A stretch of 64,000 bases of DNA from Albula goreensis (lineage: Eukaryota; Chordata; Actinopteri; Albuliformes; Albulidae), in NCBI GenBank assembly GCA_022829145.1, contig CM040743.1, positions 10,062,146 to 10,126,145 of the forward strand, written 5' to 3'. Below, in pieces: positions 1-13,378 of the stretch; positions within the stretch are counted from its first letter, which is position 1; the number at the start of each line of letters is the position of its first letter. The position numbers and the translations under genes were made by a program. The notes beneath the pieces are model-generated. The model was not told the origin of the DNA, made no database searches, and saw only the letters and a list, made by a program, of their open reading frames with translations.

Positions 1-2142
1 ACCGATATCCCCCACCCCCACCCCCCTCACCCCCACTTGCTGACAGACCCAGCATTCCACAGAGAGAGAACAGAGAAGAGGGGGAGGGGGGGTGAAGAAG
101 AAAAGGAGCTGAAACTATCAAAAGGGGGAAAAAGAGCGGGACAGAGAGAGAGAGGATGAGGATGAGAGACTTGTGGCTTTTGAATTCCTTTATTACAACA
201 TGGGAAAATGTAGCAACTGACAATTGAGCATTGTTTTCCTGTCTTTCATAACACCACACACACACACTCACACACACACACACACATGCACGCACATGTA
301 CAAACACACGTACAGACAAAGATGGCCATGACAGAACCTTGGCTTCACCCCCAGAAACACTGGTGCAGTGACAGCACTGAGCTCAACAGGTCAGGTGCAA
401 GAGGAGCGGAAAGAGGAGCAAAGTGACTCTGGGTTCAGTGCTGGTTCAGTCCTTTGGCGGCATGGGGGGAGACTTCGGTCCCTGTCCTGAACCGTAATAA
501 AATGCTAATTTTATCCGATGGGATGGATAAGCTGGCGGGTGTACGCTGGCCCTTTTAGTCTACAGTCGTCGGAGAACACAGGCTAGTTAAAAGCTCTGTC
601 AGTACTGCTGGAAAGGTCATGGAGAGAACAATACTGAAGATTCAGAGCGAGCGAGAGACATCGAGCGAGAGGGGGGATGAAAGAGGGGAAAAAGAGAGAG
701 ATCAGCTGTACAGAGGCAGAGAGGAACGGTCAGGCTGAAAGGAGAGTGACGATTTGGGCAGGGCCAGTCATAGAGGGGGAGGCGGTGTGACGTCCAGCTT
801 CAGCCCGACCCTGTTTAAACAGGCTGCAGTCTGCTGGGGGCTCTGCGGCCTTTCTACAGCCCAGAAATGGCAGCGAGACAAAAACGATGCTGAAGATTAA
901 TCACCTAAATAGACATGAACTCATCCCAGGCTAACTGGCAAAGGAGACCTTCCTCACTTAAAAGGGGTGCGAACCCCATCATGACTTTAAATCAAGATAT
1001 TGATGGAAATCTGTTGTTTCAACACACATAGCATCGCTATCAGTGACAAATCTTGCAGCCCCGTCGATTCAAAGGTCCCCTCCCTTCTTCCCAGAGCCCC
1101 AGCCTTTGGGGCTGGGGTGGGGTTACTTTAATTACCCCCTATGGGGTAACTTTAATATGTCTTTTTGTGTTTAATTATACCCCCGCCCCCCTTAAATCCC
1201 CTACTGAGGAGCACATTGGAAGCATACTGCAAACAGCTTTTAATCAGGGTTCAAAGAACAGAGTGGGGGAAGGGAGGAGAGCGAGAGAGAGAGAGAGAGA
1301 GAAAGAGAGAGGGAGTACTGTTCCTCCTTGTTTGTTTATAGAGAGTGCCAGTGGTGGTGGTTGGGGGAGGGAGGAGGGCTCCAGCTCCAAGGGGGTAGGC
1401 ATTCGGGGGAAATGTTTTCCTTAAATTCACATTACCCAGCCTTTGTTGGAACAAAGGCATTGTGGGATTGAACCTCTTAAGTTAAAATGACCTCTTCTTC
1501 CTCCAGGCTTTTTCCATGAGCCGTTATCTACCTGCATGTCTGTGGGTTTTTACGGTGCATTGGTGGGTGATTCGATTTAGAGTGTAACTGGAAACACCCA
1601 GGGAGTCATGGCGCTCTTTTGAGCTCCCCTTGCTACTGTTTTGACAGGGTGGCTGATAATGGGGAGAAGGGGCGAAGACTGGTGCTGAGGGGGGTAGGGG
1701 CTTTGGAGCCAGATTGTCTGTCCTTAACCGGGGGTCCCGTCAACAAAAACATGAGCTAACGAGAGAGACCTCTGGTCCCCTCCCTTTGATCGTTAGTCAC
1801 ACATGTGGACCTTGTCACCCACACACTCCAGCAAATGTCACATGCTGCATTTATTAGTGTCGGGGATCTCTTCAAATGCTCTGGCTTCCCCCTCACACCC
1901 CCCAAGGCGAAAAATCCCTGTTATAGAGGAAATCATATTGGAAAAATGTGTCATTTCACCCTGGGGCAGAAGAGAAATCAAACAGGCACAGCGAAGCAAT
2001 GCATGCCCACACAGTCAATAGTGTGGGTAGCCAACAGAGGATGCTGTGTTAATAACTGAACACAACACACTGCAAAGAGAAAAAGTCCCAGGCTACCAAC
2101 TTTGGCAGTACATCCAAGAGAGATTTAGTTCAGTTTTTCTGG

Positions 2143-2180
<38 letters not shown>

Positions 2181-2876
2181 GTGTGTTTGACCAAGATGCT
2201 TTGTATGGTGTCAAGTGCTTTAAAACCGAGGCTTTCCCCTTGGAGAAGGAAAGAGGGAGGACTGGATGAAATGCTATACCCTTGTGGGGGTTAAACCAAT
2301 GGCTACTGCTTTGGTTTGCGGTGTGAGAGAAGGCCTTGTCTGGAGGCTGTTTTTTTTTTTTTTTTGTTTTTCTGTACGCAGTCGGCGGGAATCAGTCCGA
2401 CACGCCGGGGAAAGTGAGAAGGTGGCACTCGTGTCTGACGGCTCCCGAGGGAACCGCGATATCTCTGTGAGAAAGAGGCGGATGCAGGGAAGGGCGTCCG
2501 GCTGGAATGGGAGGGGTGTGTGTATGTGTGTGTGTGTGTGTGTGTGGGGGGGGGCATAAAGAAATGAAACAGTGATGGGGGAATGTGGCAAGAGGGCTGA
2601 GAGAGTTGTAAAAAAAAAAAAAACGGAGAGGGAGACAGCCTGACCGTCTCCTCATGCTGGGTTTGTCTCTAATCAAGAGGGCGGCGTGTGGGAGAGCAGA
2701 CAGGCCTAGACGGTGGCAGGCATAAGGCCGGAGAGGGCGCGATTCTGTGGTTTTCTTTGCGCCCGAGTAAATACATTTGGAGGGAAAACGTTGCAGCGCT
2801 CGCTCATTCCACGCCAAGTTAGCCAACATATTGTTTTTCCCAGGGTAGATAAGTTCACTACACCCCTCCACCCCCC

Positions 2877-2932
<56 letters not shown>

Positions 2933-3511
2933 AAAAACAGTCATTTGGGTTGATAATTGAGTGGTTGTGTATTCAGTGCATTTGTCCGCAACCCCATGAG
3001 TGCACCTTTTGTAGGCGTCAGTGTTGATTTAATGTGTGGGCAGTCCACAGTCAGCACTTAAACCTCTCTCAGTATCGGCCCGTACTCAGACCTGGCCCAT
3101 CATTCAAAACCCTGCGCTCCAGCGAGCTCTCATCATAGCAAAGCAGTGGAACACCACTTCCACAGCCAATAAATGAGCTAAAAACAATAACAAAAACCAC
3201 AAAGTATGTGTAAACCACCCGAGTTCAAATGAATGGGTAAGGAAGCAGCACAACAACAATGGGGGAAAAAAATGAAAACAACTATTGTTTACATATGCAT
3301 GTATTTTGAATATGTGATACAAATACATATGATATACATTAAGTCTTTTCTCTGAGTCCTTGTGCAATATGGCCATATTTATAAATCATTGTCATCTCTT
3401 TTTAATTCATAAGGATTTTTTCATCATACTTTTATTGGTTACTTTTTTTGTTTTTGTTTTGACATATACATTGTTGCTAACCACCCCCTTTGTCTGTCTC
3501 TCTATGTCCAG
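1..3511. other. Left flank, probably efna1 intron 1 (no exon seen)
   Basis: No coding exon could be supported on either strand. The stretch holds purine-rich low-complexity DNA (about 60-180 and 1267-1311), CA/TG runs near 255-300, 2145-2187, 2517-2547 and 2879-2929, and poly(T)/poly(A) tracts. The open frames here are translated repeats. Because the first ephrin exon seen starts in mid-codon at 3512, this DNA is best read as the first intron of that gene; this is inference. A TTTATT near 189-194 could be a minus-strand poly(A) signal, but no minus-strand gene was found to go with it. Confidence 0.5.
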
Positions 3512-3807
3512 GTTCCTCTGGGATGAGTACACGGTCGAGGTCCAGCTGAATGACTACCTGGACATCGTGTGCCCACACTACCCCCTGGGTGAGGTGCCAT
3601 CCCATGAGGCCGAGCGGTACGTGCTGTACATGGTGGAGCGGGAGGACTACGAGGCCTGCCGTCCGCAGTCATATGAGCAGCTGCGCTGGGAATGCTCTCA
3701 CCCCTTTGCCCCCCACGCCCCTGAGAAGTTCTCTGAGAAGTTCCAGCGCTTCACCCCCTTCACCCTGGGCAAGGAGTTCCGTCGGGGCGAGAGCTACTAC
3801 TATATCT
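3512..3807 (+). CDS. efna1: efna1 exon 2, receptor-binding domain
   Basis: 296 nt between acceptor ...tatgtccag and donor GTGAGT. Its first base completes a split codon and its last base opens one (serine after YYYI). It encodes three of the four conserved cysteines and the EphA-contacting loop FQRFTPFTLGKEF. Confidence 0.92.
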
Positions 3808-4108
3808 GTGAGTGTCCATGCCGCCCCTCCACCATGCCCTGTCTGAGCAGAGACACTGCATATTTGCATTTGCATTAGCGTTAGGTTTAGCATTAGCGTG
3901 TGCCCCCAGCCTGCCTGCTTCAGAGGCCGCGCTGTGATGTCCTGATTCATCTAGCCTGCATCAGCAGACGGGAACTGCTAATCTCTGGCTCCCTTTACCG
4001 GTTAAGCCCGGGAAGTGATAAAAGATGAGAGAATCTCCCATCCTCACTGACTCACTTCAGTGGTCAAGGTTAAAGATAACAGCCACCTAGTATGTGAAAA
4101 CACACACG

Positions 4109-4165
<57 letters not shown>

Positions 4166-5581
4166 GGGGAAGTGTTTGGTCAGACTCTCCAGAGTACTGA
4201 AAGTTCATAGCAATGTGTACTTAGCACTCCTCATTTTCACAGGGCTTCTTTTTCAAGTTGTTTTGATTTTAAACCTCTCACCAATATGCAGATGTTAAAT
4301 ATTAATAGTGGGGATCTAAAGAGGTTTTTTTTCTGCTCAGAAAAATGCCAACGATGCACTTTAAAGGAGGCAGGATGGGCGGGTGTGGCAAACGAGCTTC
4401 ATTTATCCTCCATAAATCTGTGTTTAATCTCTTATGTTCCTTCCTCCTCCAGCCAAGCCCGTCCACCACCTTGGCAAAGAGTGTCTGAGACTGCGCGTAG
4501 ATGTCGTCGGCTCCACTGGTAAGAATGCGTGGCCCAGCCGCCACCCACCTCCGCACTAAGAGCGCCATCTTTGTCTGAGTCTCTTCACCTAGATTTTATT
4601 AATTTTTTTATTTATTTGTGTTTTTGCAGCGTAGGTTTTAAAGCATGCTCTTTTCTGTTGCCCAGGTTCCCTGGAGACCAAAGTTGTAGGAGGAGGAGGT
4701 GGAGGAGTGCACAACCCATCCAACAGACTTCCAGCAGGTAGCGTCCCTCTCCCATAACATGTTCACTTCTTTTCATGGGGGGTGAACCCTACATGGGTAA
4801 TGTTTAAGGAGCTATGTGTGCGGGGGTTAAGACAGCAGCTCTGAAACCCAGTGGGGGAGGGAAAATCTGCAACCGTAGCACGAGAACCTGAAATTCTGCA
4901 GTAAATATTCCAAATAATGAGCTTCTTTGTTAATTATTATCAGTGGCCCAAACCTGTCAAACAGTAAATCTATGGGTGGAGCAACCTTGCACTGCAGCAC
5001 TGCAACTCAGTGACTGAGTCACCACCACCTCCCACACAGCCAAAATGTCAGTTTTGCATCAACTCTTACAGAGTACATTTTACTCTAAAAGAGTACATTT
5101 CATCCTCTTTGACTTGTTCTGTGAGGTCCGTTAGAGGTGAATTAATGCTGAGCGTTTTACTGTAGGCTGTGCTTGATTTCACAGTATTTCTGTGTTGTTG
5201 CTATGCTCAAACCAGTTCTCGTTGCTTTGTTGTGTTGGTGCAAGGCTAGATTTGTCCCAGACCTATAAAGTTGAGCTCTCCCTCTCTATCTTTTTTTCTC
5301 CAGCTTAATCCTTTTTCATTTCTCTGCCTCATCCTATGTCTTAAGTTTTCATCTATCTGCATTGGGAGCTTGTGTAGGTGTTCCTTCCTGAAAATAAGCT
5401 TTAAATTTACATTGCCCTCTAACTACTTTCCTTTCCCTCCTATTCTTCTCCCACAGATGATCCTGTTGTGAGCCTGCCTGAAGTTCAGAGAAGCGTAGGA
5501 GCAAGTTCAGGAGTGAAGACTATATCTGTCTCCCTCGTCTTGACGCTCATCCCAGTCTTAATATCTTTGTTGTTGCATTGA
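3512..5581 (+). CDS. efna1: Ephrin-A1-like GPI-anchored ligand, 5' partial (4 coding exons)
   Basis: Join 3512-3807, 4453-4518, 4666-4737, 5457-5581. All exons have AG/GT borders and matching phases, giving about 185 residues to a TGA. Ephrin-As are cell-surface ligands of EphA receptor kinases, acting in axon guidance, tissue boundaries and angiogenesis. The first exon holds the receptor-binding fold: a QLNDYLDIVCPHY motif, a YVLYMVE strand, a RWEC segment and the EKFSEKFQRFTPFTLGKEF loop. The four family cysteines are present (DIVC, EAC, RWEC, KEC). The C-terminus is a spacer with a run of glycines, then small residues (GASSG) and a hydrophobic tail TISVSLVLTLIPVLISLLLH, the expected GPI-attachment signal. 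The QLNDY, PQS and TPFTLGKEF wording fits ephrin-A1 better than A2-A5, and dpm3 and trim46 downstream agree. The signal-peptide exon is missing. Which teleost paralogue (a or b) cannot be told. Confidence 0.9.
4453..4518 (+). CDS. efna1: efna1 exon 3
   Basis: 66 nt, acceptor cctccag and donor GTAAGA, phase 1 in and 1 out. It encodes SKPVHHLGKECLRLRVDVV, the last strand of the ephrin fold with the fourth cysteine (KECLRL). Confidence 0.9.
4666..4737 (+). CDS. efna1: efna1 exon 4, juxtamembrane spacer
   Basis: 72 nt, acceptor ttgcccag and donor GTAGCG, phase 1 in and 1 out. It encodes a low-complexity spacer with six consecutive glycines followed by VHNPSNRLPA. In this family this exon is often alternatively used; skipping it would keep the frame. 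Confidence 0.85.
5457..5581 (+). CDS. efna1: efna1 exon 5, GPI-anchor signal and stop
   Basis: Acceptor ttcttctcccacag, 125 nt to TGA at 5579-5581. It encodes the linker DDPVVSLPEVQRSVGASSG and a hydrophobic C-terminal tail ending LLLH*. GPI addition near the GASSG segment is likely. Confidence 0.9.
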
Positions 5582-7080
5582 GGAACTACAAATCCCAGAA
5601 ACCTCAGGGGTTGGGGGAACGTTATGACAATACTGACAGTGGTCTGTGAGGACCCAGAGACACAGTTCTCAAGACCCAATGCTGGTCGTTGGAAGAGGAT
5701 AATTCTTTACTGTATTGATGTGGACGGACACTAATGCCGTAGTGTTTAGAGTGGTGTGGAGTGTTTGTGTTGGAGAGAATGACATTTTTTGTGTTTCAAA
5801 ATTACGTCAGTATTTTCTGGAAGGATTCTATGTCTTTCTGCCCTTTTTAAAAGGCCTTTTTCCTTGGACACAGAACTTTTATTCTCTTTCCTTCCTCATA
5901 CTGATTCTTAACCTTTTTTGCAAAGCCTGATACTTGTTCATAAAAAAAACAAATATACGAAGAAAACATCTTTAAAACCGGACAATCACAAAAGTACGGA
6001 CTAAGAACAATCGAGTGAGAGGCAACAGCTGAAGGACTTGGATTCATAGTTATGTATTTGTATATAAAACTTGTAAAGATAATAACCCACTTTAGCCTGA
6101 TGAGCCAAAGAAAACAGTAATCATCTCACCAATATGTATAATTTTCTAATGTTGTATACTGTATAGTATTTGTATATGTACAGATCACATCTACACTACA
6201 TTGTTCACTTCTAAATGTAGCATTGAATTACTGTAAAGGAGCACTTTCGAAGTGCTCTACTGAACGAAATAGAGAACACTAACAGTACTGACCAAATACA
6301 GCACAGTAGCAACAATGCATATATCTCACAGAAAGCGACAGACAGTGCAGTATTGCACAACACAGACGCACATTGACACAGTACAGAACCAACTGTATTA
6401 TAACAGACTCAGAGCAGTACAGACACACACAACCTTTTGTTAAGCTAATTAATGAAGTTGTACAAGGGAGTTATGAAAATAGTTGAGTGATTTTTTTAGC
6501 ACTCTGTTGTTTTGTTATATGTGTGTGGAGCAAGTGGAAATGTTTACTGAATGGAAGGTGACAAATATTAGTAAAGGGATGTGACGAGTGTGAGTGTTTG
6601 AGATCAAATCATAACGAATAACCTCTGCCAAAACATTGGAATTTGAACAAAGGGAAGCTGGACTTCCGTGATGTAGCACCTCGCACTCCAAACGCAATGC
6701 TACCGAACACAACTGCCAGCGAAATACACTGACACCTGACACGCGGGCCTACAACCCCGCAGCAAGTGTGACGCAGGCCAAACCCACGCCTAGTATCAGA
6801 GCTTGGCTCCAAATAACACCGACAACTGCACAAACACAGCGCTGAAGTTAAAAAGTTGGGGGAGGGGCTGTCGTTTGATTGACACACACAAGAGTGTCCC
6901 AGTCATTTTAAGTAATTGCGTCATTTGTGTTGCGTTCTTGGACTTTATATTACCTATTTTGTACATGTGTATGTAAAATGTATATAATATGTACATAGAA
7001 GATTATATATGAAAAAAAACTTTCATAAATACAAATAATGTGAAGTTCTTAAAAGAAATAAATATTTTTTGAAAATGATA
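5582..7080 (+). other. efna1: efna1 3' untranslated region
   Basis: About 1.5 kb from the stop codon to a poly(A) signal. It is AT-rich, with many TGTATATA-type Pumilio-like motifs (for example around 6060, 6172 and 6977), short tandem CA-rich stretches (6350-6430) and no coding potential. The open frames on the opposite strand (6515-6996) show no family resemblance. UTR extent is inferred from the poly(A) signal. Confidence 0.65.
7057..7062 (+). terminator. efna1: Poly(A) signal AATAAA for efna1
   Basis: AATAAA in an AT-rich end of the 3'UTR, followed within about 40 nt by a T-rich stretch (7098-7120) typical of a downstream element. Confidence 0.65.
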
Positions 7081-8956
7081 TGATGTCTTGAACTTTACTT
7101 TTTTATTTTATTTTTTTTTACTTCATTCCACTCTGTTTTTCATTACAATATTTGTACTTCATCCACAAAGCATGCTGACCATATCTTTAAGTGAACATCA
7201 CTGAGGCCTACCCTGCAGGACAGTAGCAAAACTTCATTGCAGGCAGGCTAATGTTTATTGAACAGAAGGTGTGATGGGAAAATTCATAATGCAGCAGAAG
7301 ATGGATCACTACAGCTTAATTAACAGGTGTGCACGGCCACTGCCAGCAGCAAAGCACCCTGTACACCTTCAACATGTTCTTTGTGTCAGATTACAGATTG
7401 TGTCTTGGGGGGGTCTTGTCTCATTTCTCTCATGGAGCCTGGGCAAGCCATCGCATGTCTGTTAGTCTGAGAGCACCAGATTCCACACATCCTGCTGGCT
7501 ATTCTTGTAAATAGCTAACCAGGGCTAGGATCGAGCTAGGAAGGGACATCCAAGGGTTTAGCATAGCATCACATGAAGAAAAACATGCATGCCCCTTTTC
7601 TCTTACATTGGAATGCCTGATTCACACCCCATGCAGATTGTTCTGATTTCTGCTGTTACTCCAAAATGTAACTTCAGCTCCAGCTTCTTTTCTCACAGCC
7701 ACACACATGTTGAGTTTGCGCGGACCTGCACAGAGGTGGGAGGCAGGCAGACTGTAAGGGCCCAGCTGACCTGTCAGGTGCCTGGAGAGCACATGCATAC
7801 AGCTAGCAAAAAGGTAAAAGCACACTCTCCCACCTGAGAGAAACAATCTACAGGAATAGACTGGAATGAAGTGTGAATAACCCCTGTCTTAAGACATTTT
7901 CCTCCCAAATACTTACTTCACACATTGAGTAATGTTTCAGTCAACTGAATCTTATTCAAGATCTGTGACTTGAACAAGGGTGGGCGAGCAAGTGGAAGAG
8001 AACAGTACATGGAAGTTTAAAAAATAAGACAGCATTCCCCTCTTAAAACAAAAAAATAACAACAAAAGAATAACACACTCTGGTTCTTTTAGGAGGTCTG
8101 CTCGAGAGCTTCCATTCTCTTCCATTTTATTATTCAGTTTCTATCACTCTCTTCAGCTCCAAGTATACCTCATACTCCATCTTGCCACTCTCATACCCCC
8201 TTCACTGCCTCTCCTAAATGTCACAATCTTCCTCTTCCTTTTGCGCCAATTAATTCAAATATCAAGTAAGCTTAACTCACGTTTCTGGATATTGATATCT
8301 TCAAAGACATAATTTTGATGTCAGCAGAATCAGCACAGGTCATCACATAAATAATTGATGTTTATTAAATAACACAAAGAAATACTGAATAAATCACATG
8401 ACATGGAAAGTAGTCATGAAAATGTTGTATAATTAGTAACATTGGAAAGTGTGAAATTTGCATTATTCATACTCAACAAGAACACATACTGCTTTAGCAG
8501 TACAAAAAACGACCATTAAACCCCAAAATAGAAAGGACTGAAGCACACAAAATTACAACCATGCAACACATCCCAATTAATTTTTTTTTTAATGCATATT
8601 ACTTTCCAGAAAAGCTTAAAACTTCAAACTATGAAAAAGCTGGCCGAAGCTAGCAATGCACAGGGATGTACACATTCACTGGAGGGTATCAGCCTTGCAA
8701 TAGAAGACAGCACTATAACTCATCCTGTGAAACAATGCTGTCTCAGGTCAGCGCTGGGAATGGGTGAGACACCAGAAAAATACAGGGTGTTACTCCTGTA
8801 CCCCCTAGTGTCTGTGGGGGCAGAGCTGAGTGTGTCGCACTATGCCATGTTAAAATCCCCCAACCCCCACCCTGGAGGATCAGCTCATCACCTTTCTCTC
8901 CTTGGTCATCATTTCTGTGTGTGTTGGTGTTGCACCGAGGGCCTGCATCCTGATTT

Positions 8957-9037
<81 letters not shown>

Positions 9038-12000
9038 TTCGGAATCACCTGCACAGCCCGTGTGATTGAATTTACCTCACTGACACTACCTCCATTGCCA
9101 CAGTGCCCTTCCCTTTCTCCAATCCTGCCCTCATTAGAGTCTTTAAAGCTGTAAATGGGTCAGGATATTTTAGGCCCCCCAATTACCCACTTGCCCCCTC
9201 CCCAATGCTCTGATCCAGCTCGATCTCCTTTATATTTGTGTTGTTTTTTTCATTTTTTTTTGCTCCACACACACTGTAAGCCTTGCCTCATTTGCATGGC
9301 CCAGTTTAGCGGGCAGAAGTTACGTCTGCCGGTGCTTTGCCATTGTGCACTTGCACTCAAATGCGAGGACTGGCCTGGAAAAGCATGGGGTTGTCCTGAA
9401 ATGTGCTTAAACAGAGCAGTGCAGTGTCACTGTGTTAAGAAAAAAAAACAAACAAAACAGTGAAGCAGACACACAGGTCACACTAATCCCTCATTTTTGG
9501 ATTAGGCACACTCCTGTAAGGCAACTTTGATAACGCGGGGTCGAGTGGTTCGTGATTTACGAGGATTTGTTTTGAGGTAAATGAGTAACCAGCCTCGCTC
9601 CCAGATGGGTGCGGCTGCTTGAGGCAGAGCCCGAGAGGAAAGAGGGGGGGAGAAGGAGAGGAAAAGAGCTGCTTTGTTAGCGCTTGCTATCTGTTTCTGT
9701 CCACGGCGCACTGGGGCCGGGCCGGGCCGCACTGCGGGGCGTTTGAGGAAGGACAATTCGCTGGACACTGTCATCGCCCCCAGAGCCTCCCCACGCCACT
9801 GCCTGGCTTTCTGCCAAAGCAGCAAAAGGCAGGGAGGGTGTAACAGACTTAGCCTCTGAGCCATCAAACCTCCCCCACCCCGTGAGGCTGAAACTGGCTG
9901 GCCTTCGCCTCACTGTCTCTCCACACGGTTCATCCCTCTTTTCCTGCCTTTCTCTGGGTCTTCCTGACCGTCTCTCCCTCCTCCTCGTGGCTTCCCAGCC
10001 TGTGTGTGAACCCTTTCTCCCTCTTCCTGTCTCTCCATCTCAAATTGTTTCTTCCTGTTTGTGTGTCTGTCCCATATTTTTGAAAAAACCTGAACCCTGT
10101 CACCTCACTCTTTTAATACACTGCAGTGTCCATTGACAGTGTATATACTGTTACTGTGTGCATGAATCTTCCCACTTGACTATCCTTGAGTCAATCATAT
10201 CGAATTTCTCTCTGTAACCATACTGGAGTGTCTATTTAATGCTGTGTATATGCTATTAGTCCTCTCAGCCAGCCAGCTGTGTTAATCTGTAGAATTCATT
10301 TTTAAAGCATGTACTATGTTAATCCTGTCTCCTGTCTTTTAATGAGGTTCCTCTATGCAGTGTTCATGCCATATGCATTAGCACACTCATCCTGCCCGTT
10401 AATGTGCTATTTGGTCCAAGTACTGTGTACCTTAAATCCCATTACTTTCCTAAGGCCACGCATAGGTTCATACAGTGCATTAGCATTCCCACCTCTCAGT
10501 GTTAATGCAGTATGGTTTATGTTCTGTTCCTGTGGAGCCCAGAAGTTGTGTAAGTTTCATTCTTCCTTGGAGTCTCATTTGTCAGTCTTGCGTCAGACAG
10601 CAGGCCTGCTGTACACCTAATCTCTAGGTGTCTCAGGTTATCTTTTCAACGCCCACTCTACAGCAAAATTTGCCAGAGGACACGACTGATCCACAGGTTT
10701 GTTAGTAAAGTGCATCCCAGGAACCTGGGCAGATCCAGAGACTCTCGTGCAGCTATCTCAGGTGGAACACAGTGGCTCCATAGAGTCTGCCTCTGACTAC
10801 GGCTGGGGGTCCTGCAGTACTCCTGGGCCCTGCACTGACCCGGCTCCAAAACCACGTTATCACAGCCAGGGGGAGGAATGCGCACCAGTAAAGGGAGGTA
10901 GTTACCGACATGGAGGAGGACAGACGAATGGTTCAAGTATGTAATAGAGACATGAGTGAAAAAAAAACATCTGCAGGGTAAGAGGGTGCTCGCACATCTG
11001 AATTCCATTGCCGAGACATCTGAACACGGCGTACATCTTTTCACATCTTCACAATCTTATCTGTGCATCATGATCTGCTGTCTGGTTATTGTTGCAGATG
11101 TTCTGTTGTTCTTTAAATCTGTCTCTTGACAATAGGAGGACGCATACTGGTCGATTTCTACACCCTCCCCTTGCCCGCAGCTCCTAAAGTACACAACACA
11201 AGCCTTATCACCCTTCTCATGCTTGAGATTTGCGTCAAACAAACAGTAGTCCTCATATGCACTGGGACAGGCCTGAGGTGGGCAGGGCCTGCCCTCTCCT
11301 TTCAGTGGTATTGGCACTGCCATTTGTACACGTGCCATGAGTGTTTATGCAAGTTTATGCTCAAAGACAAATGGGATATACCACAAAGCAAGAGCACTGG
11401 TTATCCAGCTAACTTTGGTAAATATCAAGGCAACTAGGATTTTGTGTTGACGGAAATAGCTATGAATCAATTCTGACATGTTCAACATACAAAATTATAT
11501 TTAATGACTGTCTGTACAGTAAAATGCCCCCTTACAATATGTTTATTTAAGCACATTTACCCGAATTATCCAGTTTGGTATGCCAGCTTCATGGTACACT
11601 CCCCAGGAGTCATTATTTAAGGTAGAAACATTCAGACATTCATTCAACACACAGAGCTGTGGTGGAAAATCAGGCTTTATCAGCTGAAGCAATAATTCAT
11701 GAGAGCCTTGGGTTCCTACATCTCAATCTGCTACAATGGAATGTGTGACTTTATGATCCAGAACTTTAACACAGACACAAGGTCTGCTAATATTCCAATA
11801 TGGTGACATGCCCATTTCTTCTGAATCAAAGCAACGCTGCATTTTCAGAAGCACAGGTAGCTGTGCAGATCCACTGATAATTATGTATGGATTAAATAAG
11901 GACTGAATCATAAACAGAGGCATTCACATTATTTCATTTTCTTTGACTCATCGGTCACTAAAACATAACCTAACATGTTCTTCTATGGAACTGTAATATT

Positions 12001-13099
12001 TTTAAACTGTCTGCCAACCAGCATGTCTAGAGTTTAAATTTCTGGTGACCGTCAATGGAAAGGGTATTAAATATAGAAAGTTATTTCTGAAATTTGCATG
12101 GTGGACTGAGTTATAGTCCTGCATTCTAAAAACAAAAACTGTCTCTAATGGGTCCGATATCCCCTAAATGGGTCCAAACACAATTTGGGAACCAATGACC
12201 TAGGCCAACAGGCACCACTTATACAGTACAGAACACTCCAAAGCTAGGGCTCAGCAGTGTCCATTACAGACATTGGTGGTTACATAAATACATACAGAAC
12301 AGTACATGTATTTAGATTTACCCTGAACCCCTCTCAACTGATGTCTGCTTTTGACACAATTCTGTTTTGGAGAGGACCTTTTTAGAAGATAGTTTGTGAT
12401 TCTGAACTTAATTACATTCACGTGTTACAAGAGCTCACACAAGTACACATTAAATCAGTTCAATTGTACATAAAAGTATCCTATTACTTTGTTATAACTG
12501 AAAATACTGTATAGAATCTAATGTATAACCCAAACTCTGATACAGCTAGAACCACAGACAATGATTAACTACACAAACAGGTACGAAATGCTGATCCTTA
12601 AAACTGGCGATGTAGAGAATCAGGGAAACATAGGGAGAGGACCGCTACTGGTTTATAGAGCTTTCAAGCAAGTGCTCTGCATAGCTTTCCATCAGAAATT
12701 ATGGGGGAGTGAGGAAGTCTGAAACGGAACTTGATTCTTGTGTTTTTTCAGGTTAGCATCTGCTGCTGACTGCAAAGGCAACACTAACTCAGGACTGTGG
12801 ATATCAGGACAAAAATGGACACTGAAATGGAATTAACCATGATGGATTTACATGAAAAATATCTCCCTCCCCTTCAGAAAAGTACTTATTTGGAACAAAC
12901 AGCCCCACCACAGTTACAAAAAACACATTCATGTGTCGAGTTCAACAAACGAGTCAGACTTAGTCACAGCATTTCACAGAGCTTGATCAGCCTTAGTCTA
13001 GTGAGTTCCTCACACTGTTGGGTATGGTGATACAGCCCAACACTCAAGGTTAACCAGGTTACATGGAAGGGTGGGGAAAGACCCCTACAAGTCTTTGGA
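7081..13099. other. Intergenic, no gene recognised
   Basis: About 6 kb between the efna1 3' end and dpm3. It contains a 74-bp (CA)n tract at 8960-9033, AT-rich unique DNA and pyrimidine-rich stretches around 9900-10080. In human, SLC50A1 lies between EFNA1 and DPM3; none of its transmembrane segments was recognised here, although its exons are short and could be missed. The dpm3 3'UTR must lie at the right edge but no clear poly(A) signal was chosen. Confidence 0.5.
8960..9033. repeat. (CA)n microsatellite
   Basis: About 37 uninterrupted CA units, a typical fish dinucleotide repeat. The frames crossing it are repeat translations. Confidence 0.98.
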
Positions 13100-13378
13100 T
13101 CAGAATTTCAGCCCTTTTTTCTGAAGGTCCAGTTTGGCTTCTTGGATCTGTGCCTGTAGCTCCTTGGCTGCTTCCTCACAGTCGTTGAAAGTGGCCACTC
13201 TGAACCCAACTGTGGCCAGTGAGTAGCAGCCAAACACCACCAAGAAGTACACGGGCATGGGCCAGACCACCTCCCTGTATGCATGGGGCAGCTGCAGGTC
13301 CAACAGGTCAAAGGTCAACAGTCCCCAGGCAAGTCCCACCACCGACACACCCAGTAGCCACTGCAGAAGCTTGGTCAT
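13100..13378 (-). CDS. dpm3: Dolichol-phosphate mannosyltransferase subunit 3
   Basis: 92 residues, the same length as human DPM3. DPM3 is a small ER membrane protein that tethers the catalytic DPM1 and stabilises the DPM1-DPM2-DPM3 complex making dolichol-phosphate-mannose, the donor for N-glycans, O-mannose and GPI anchors. Two hydrophobic segments (about residues 6-28 and 38-58) are followed by a conserved cytosolic coiled-coil tail with GFRVATFNDCEEAAKELQ and QIQEAKLDLQKKGLKF, the part that binds DPM1. The MTKLLQWL start was chosen because it matches the family N-terminus. A longer in-frame ATG at 13471 lies beyond a probable UTR splice acceptor and has no family match. The coding sequence is in a single exon, as in mammals, and intact. 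Confidence 0.95.
   Translation of the reverse strand: MTKLLQWLLGVSVVGLAWGLLTFDLLDLQLPHAYREVVWPMPVYFLVVFGCYSLATVGFRVATFNDCEEAAKELQAQIQEAKLDLQKKGLKF

Noticed and set aside
9502-9913. Overlapping frames on both strands in a GC-richer stretch
   Set aside because: No family resemblance, and several frames are open at once because of base composition.
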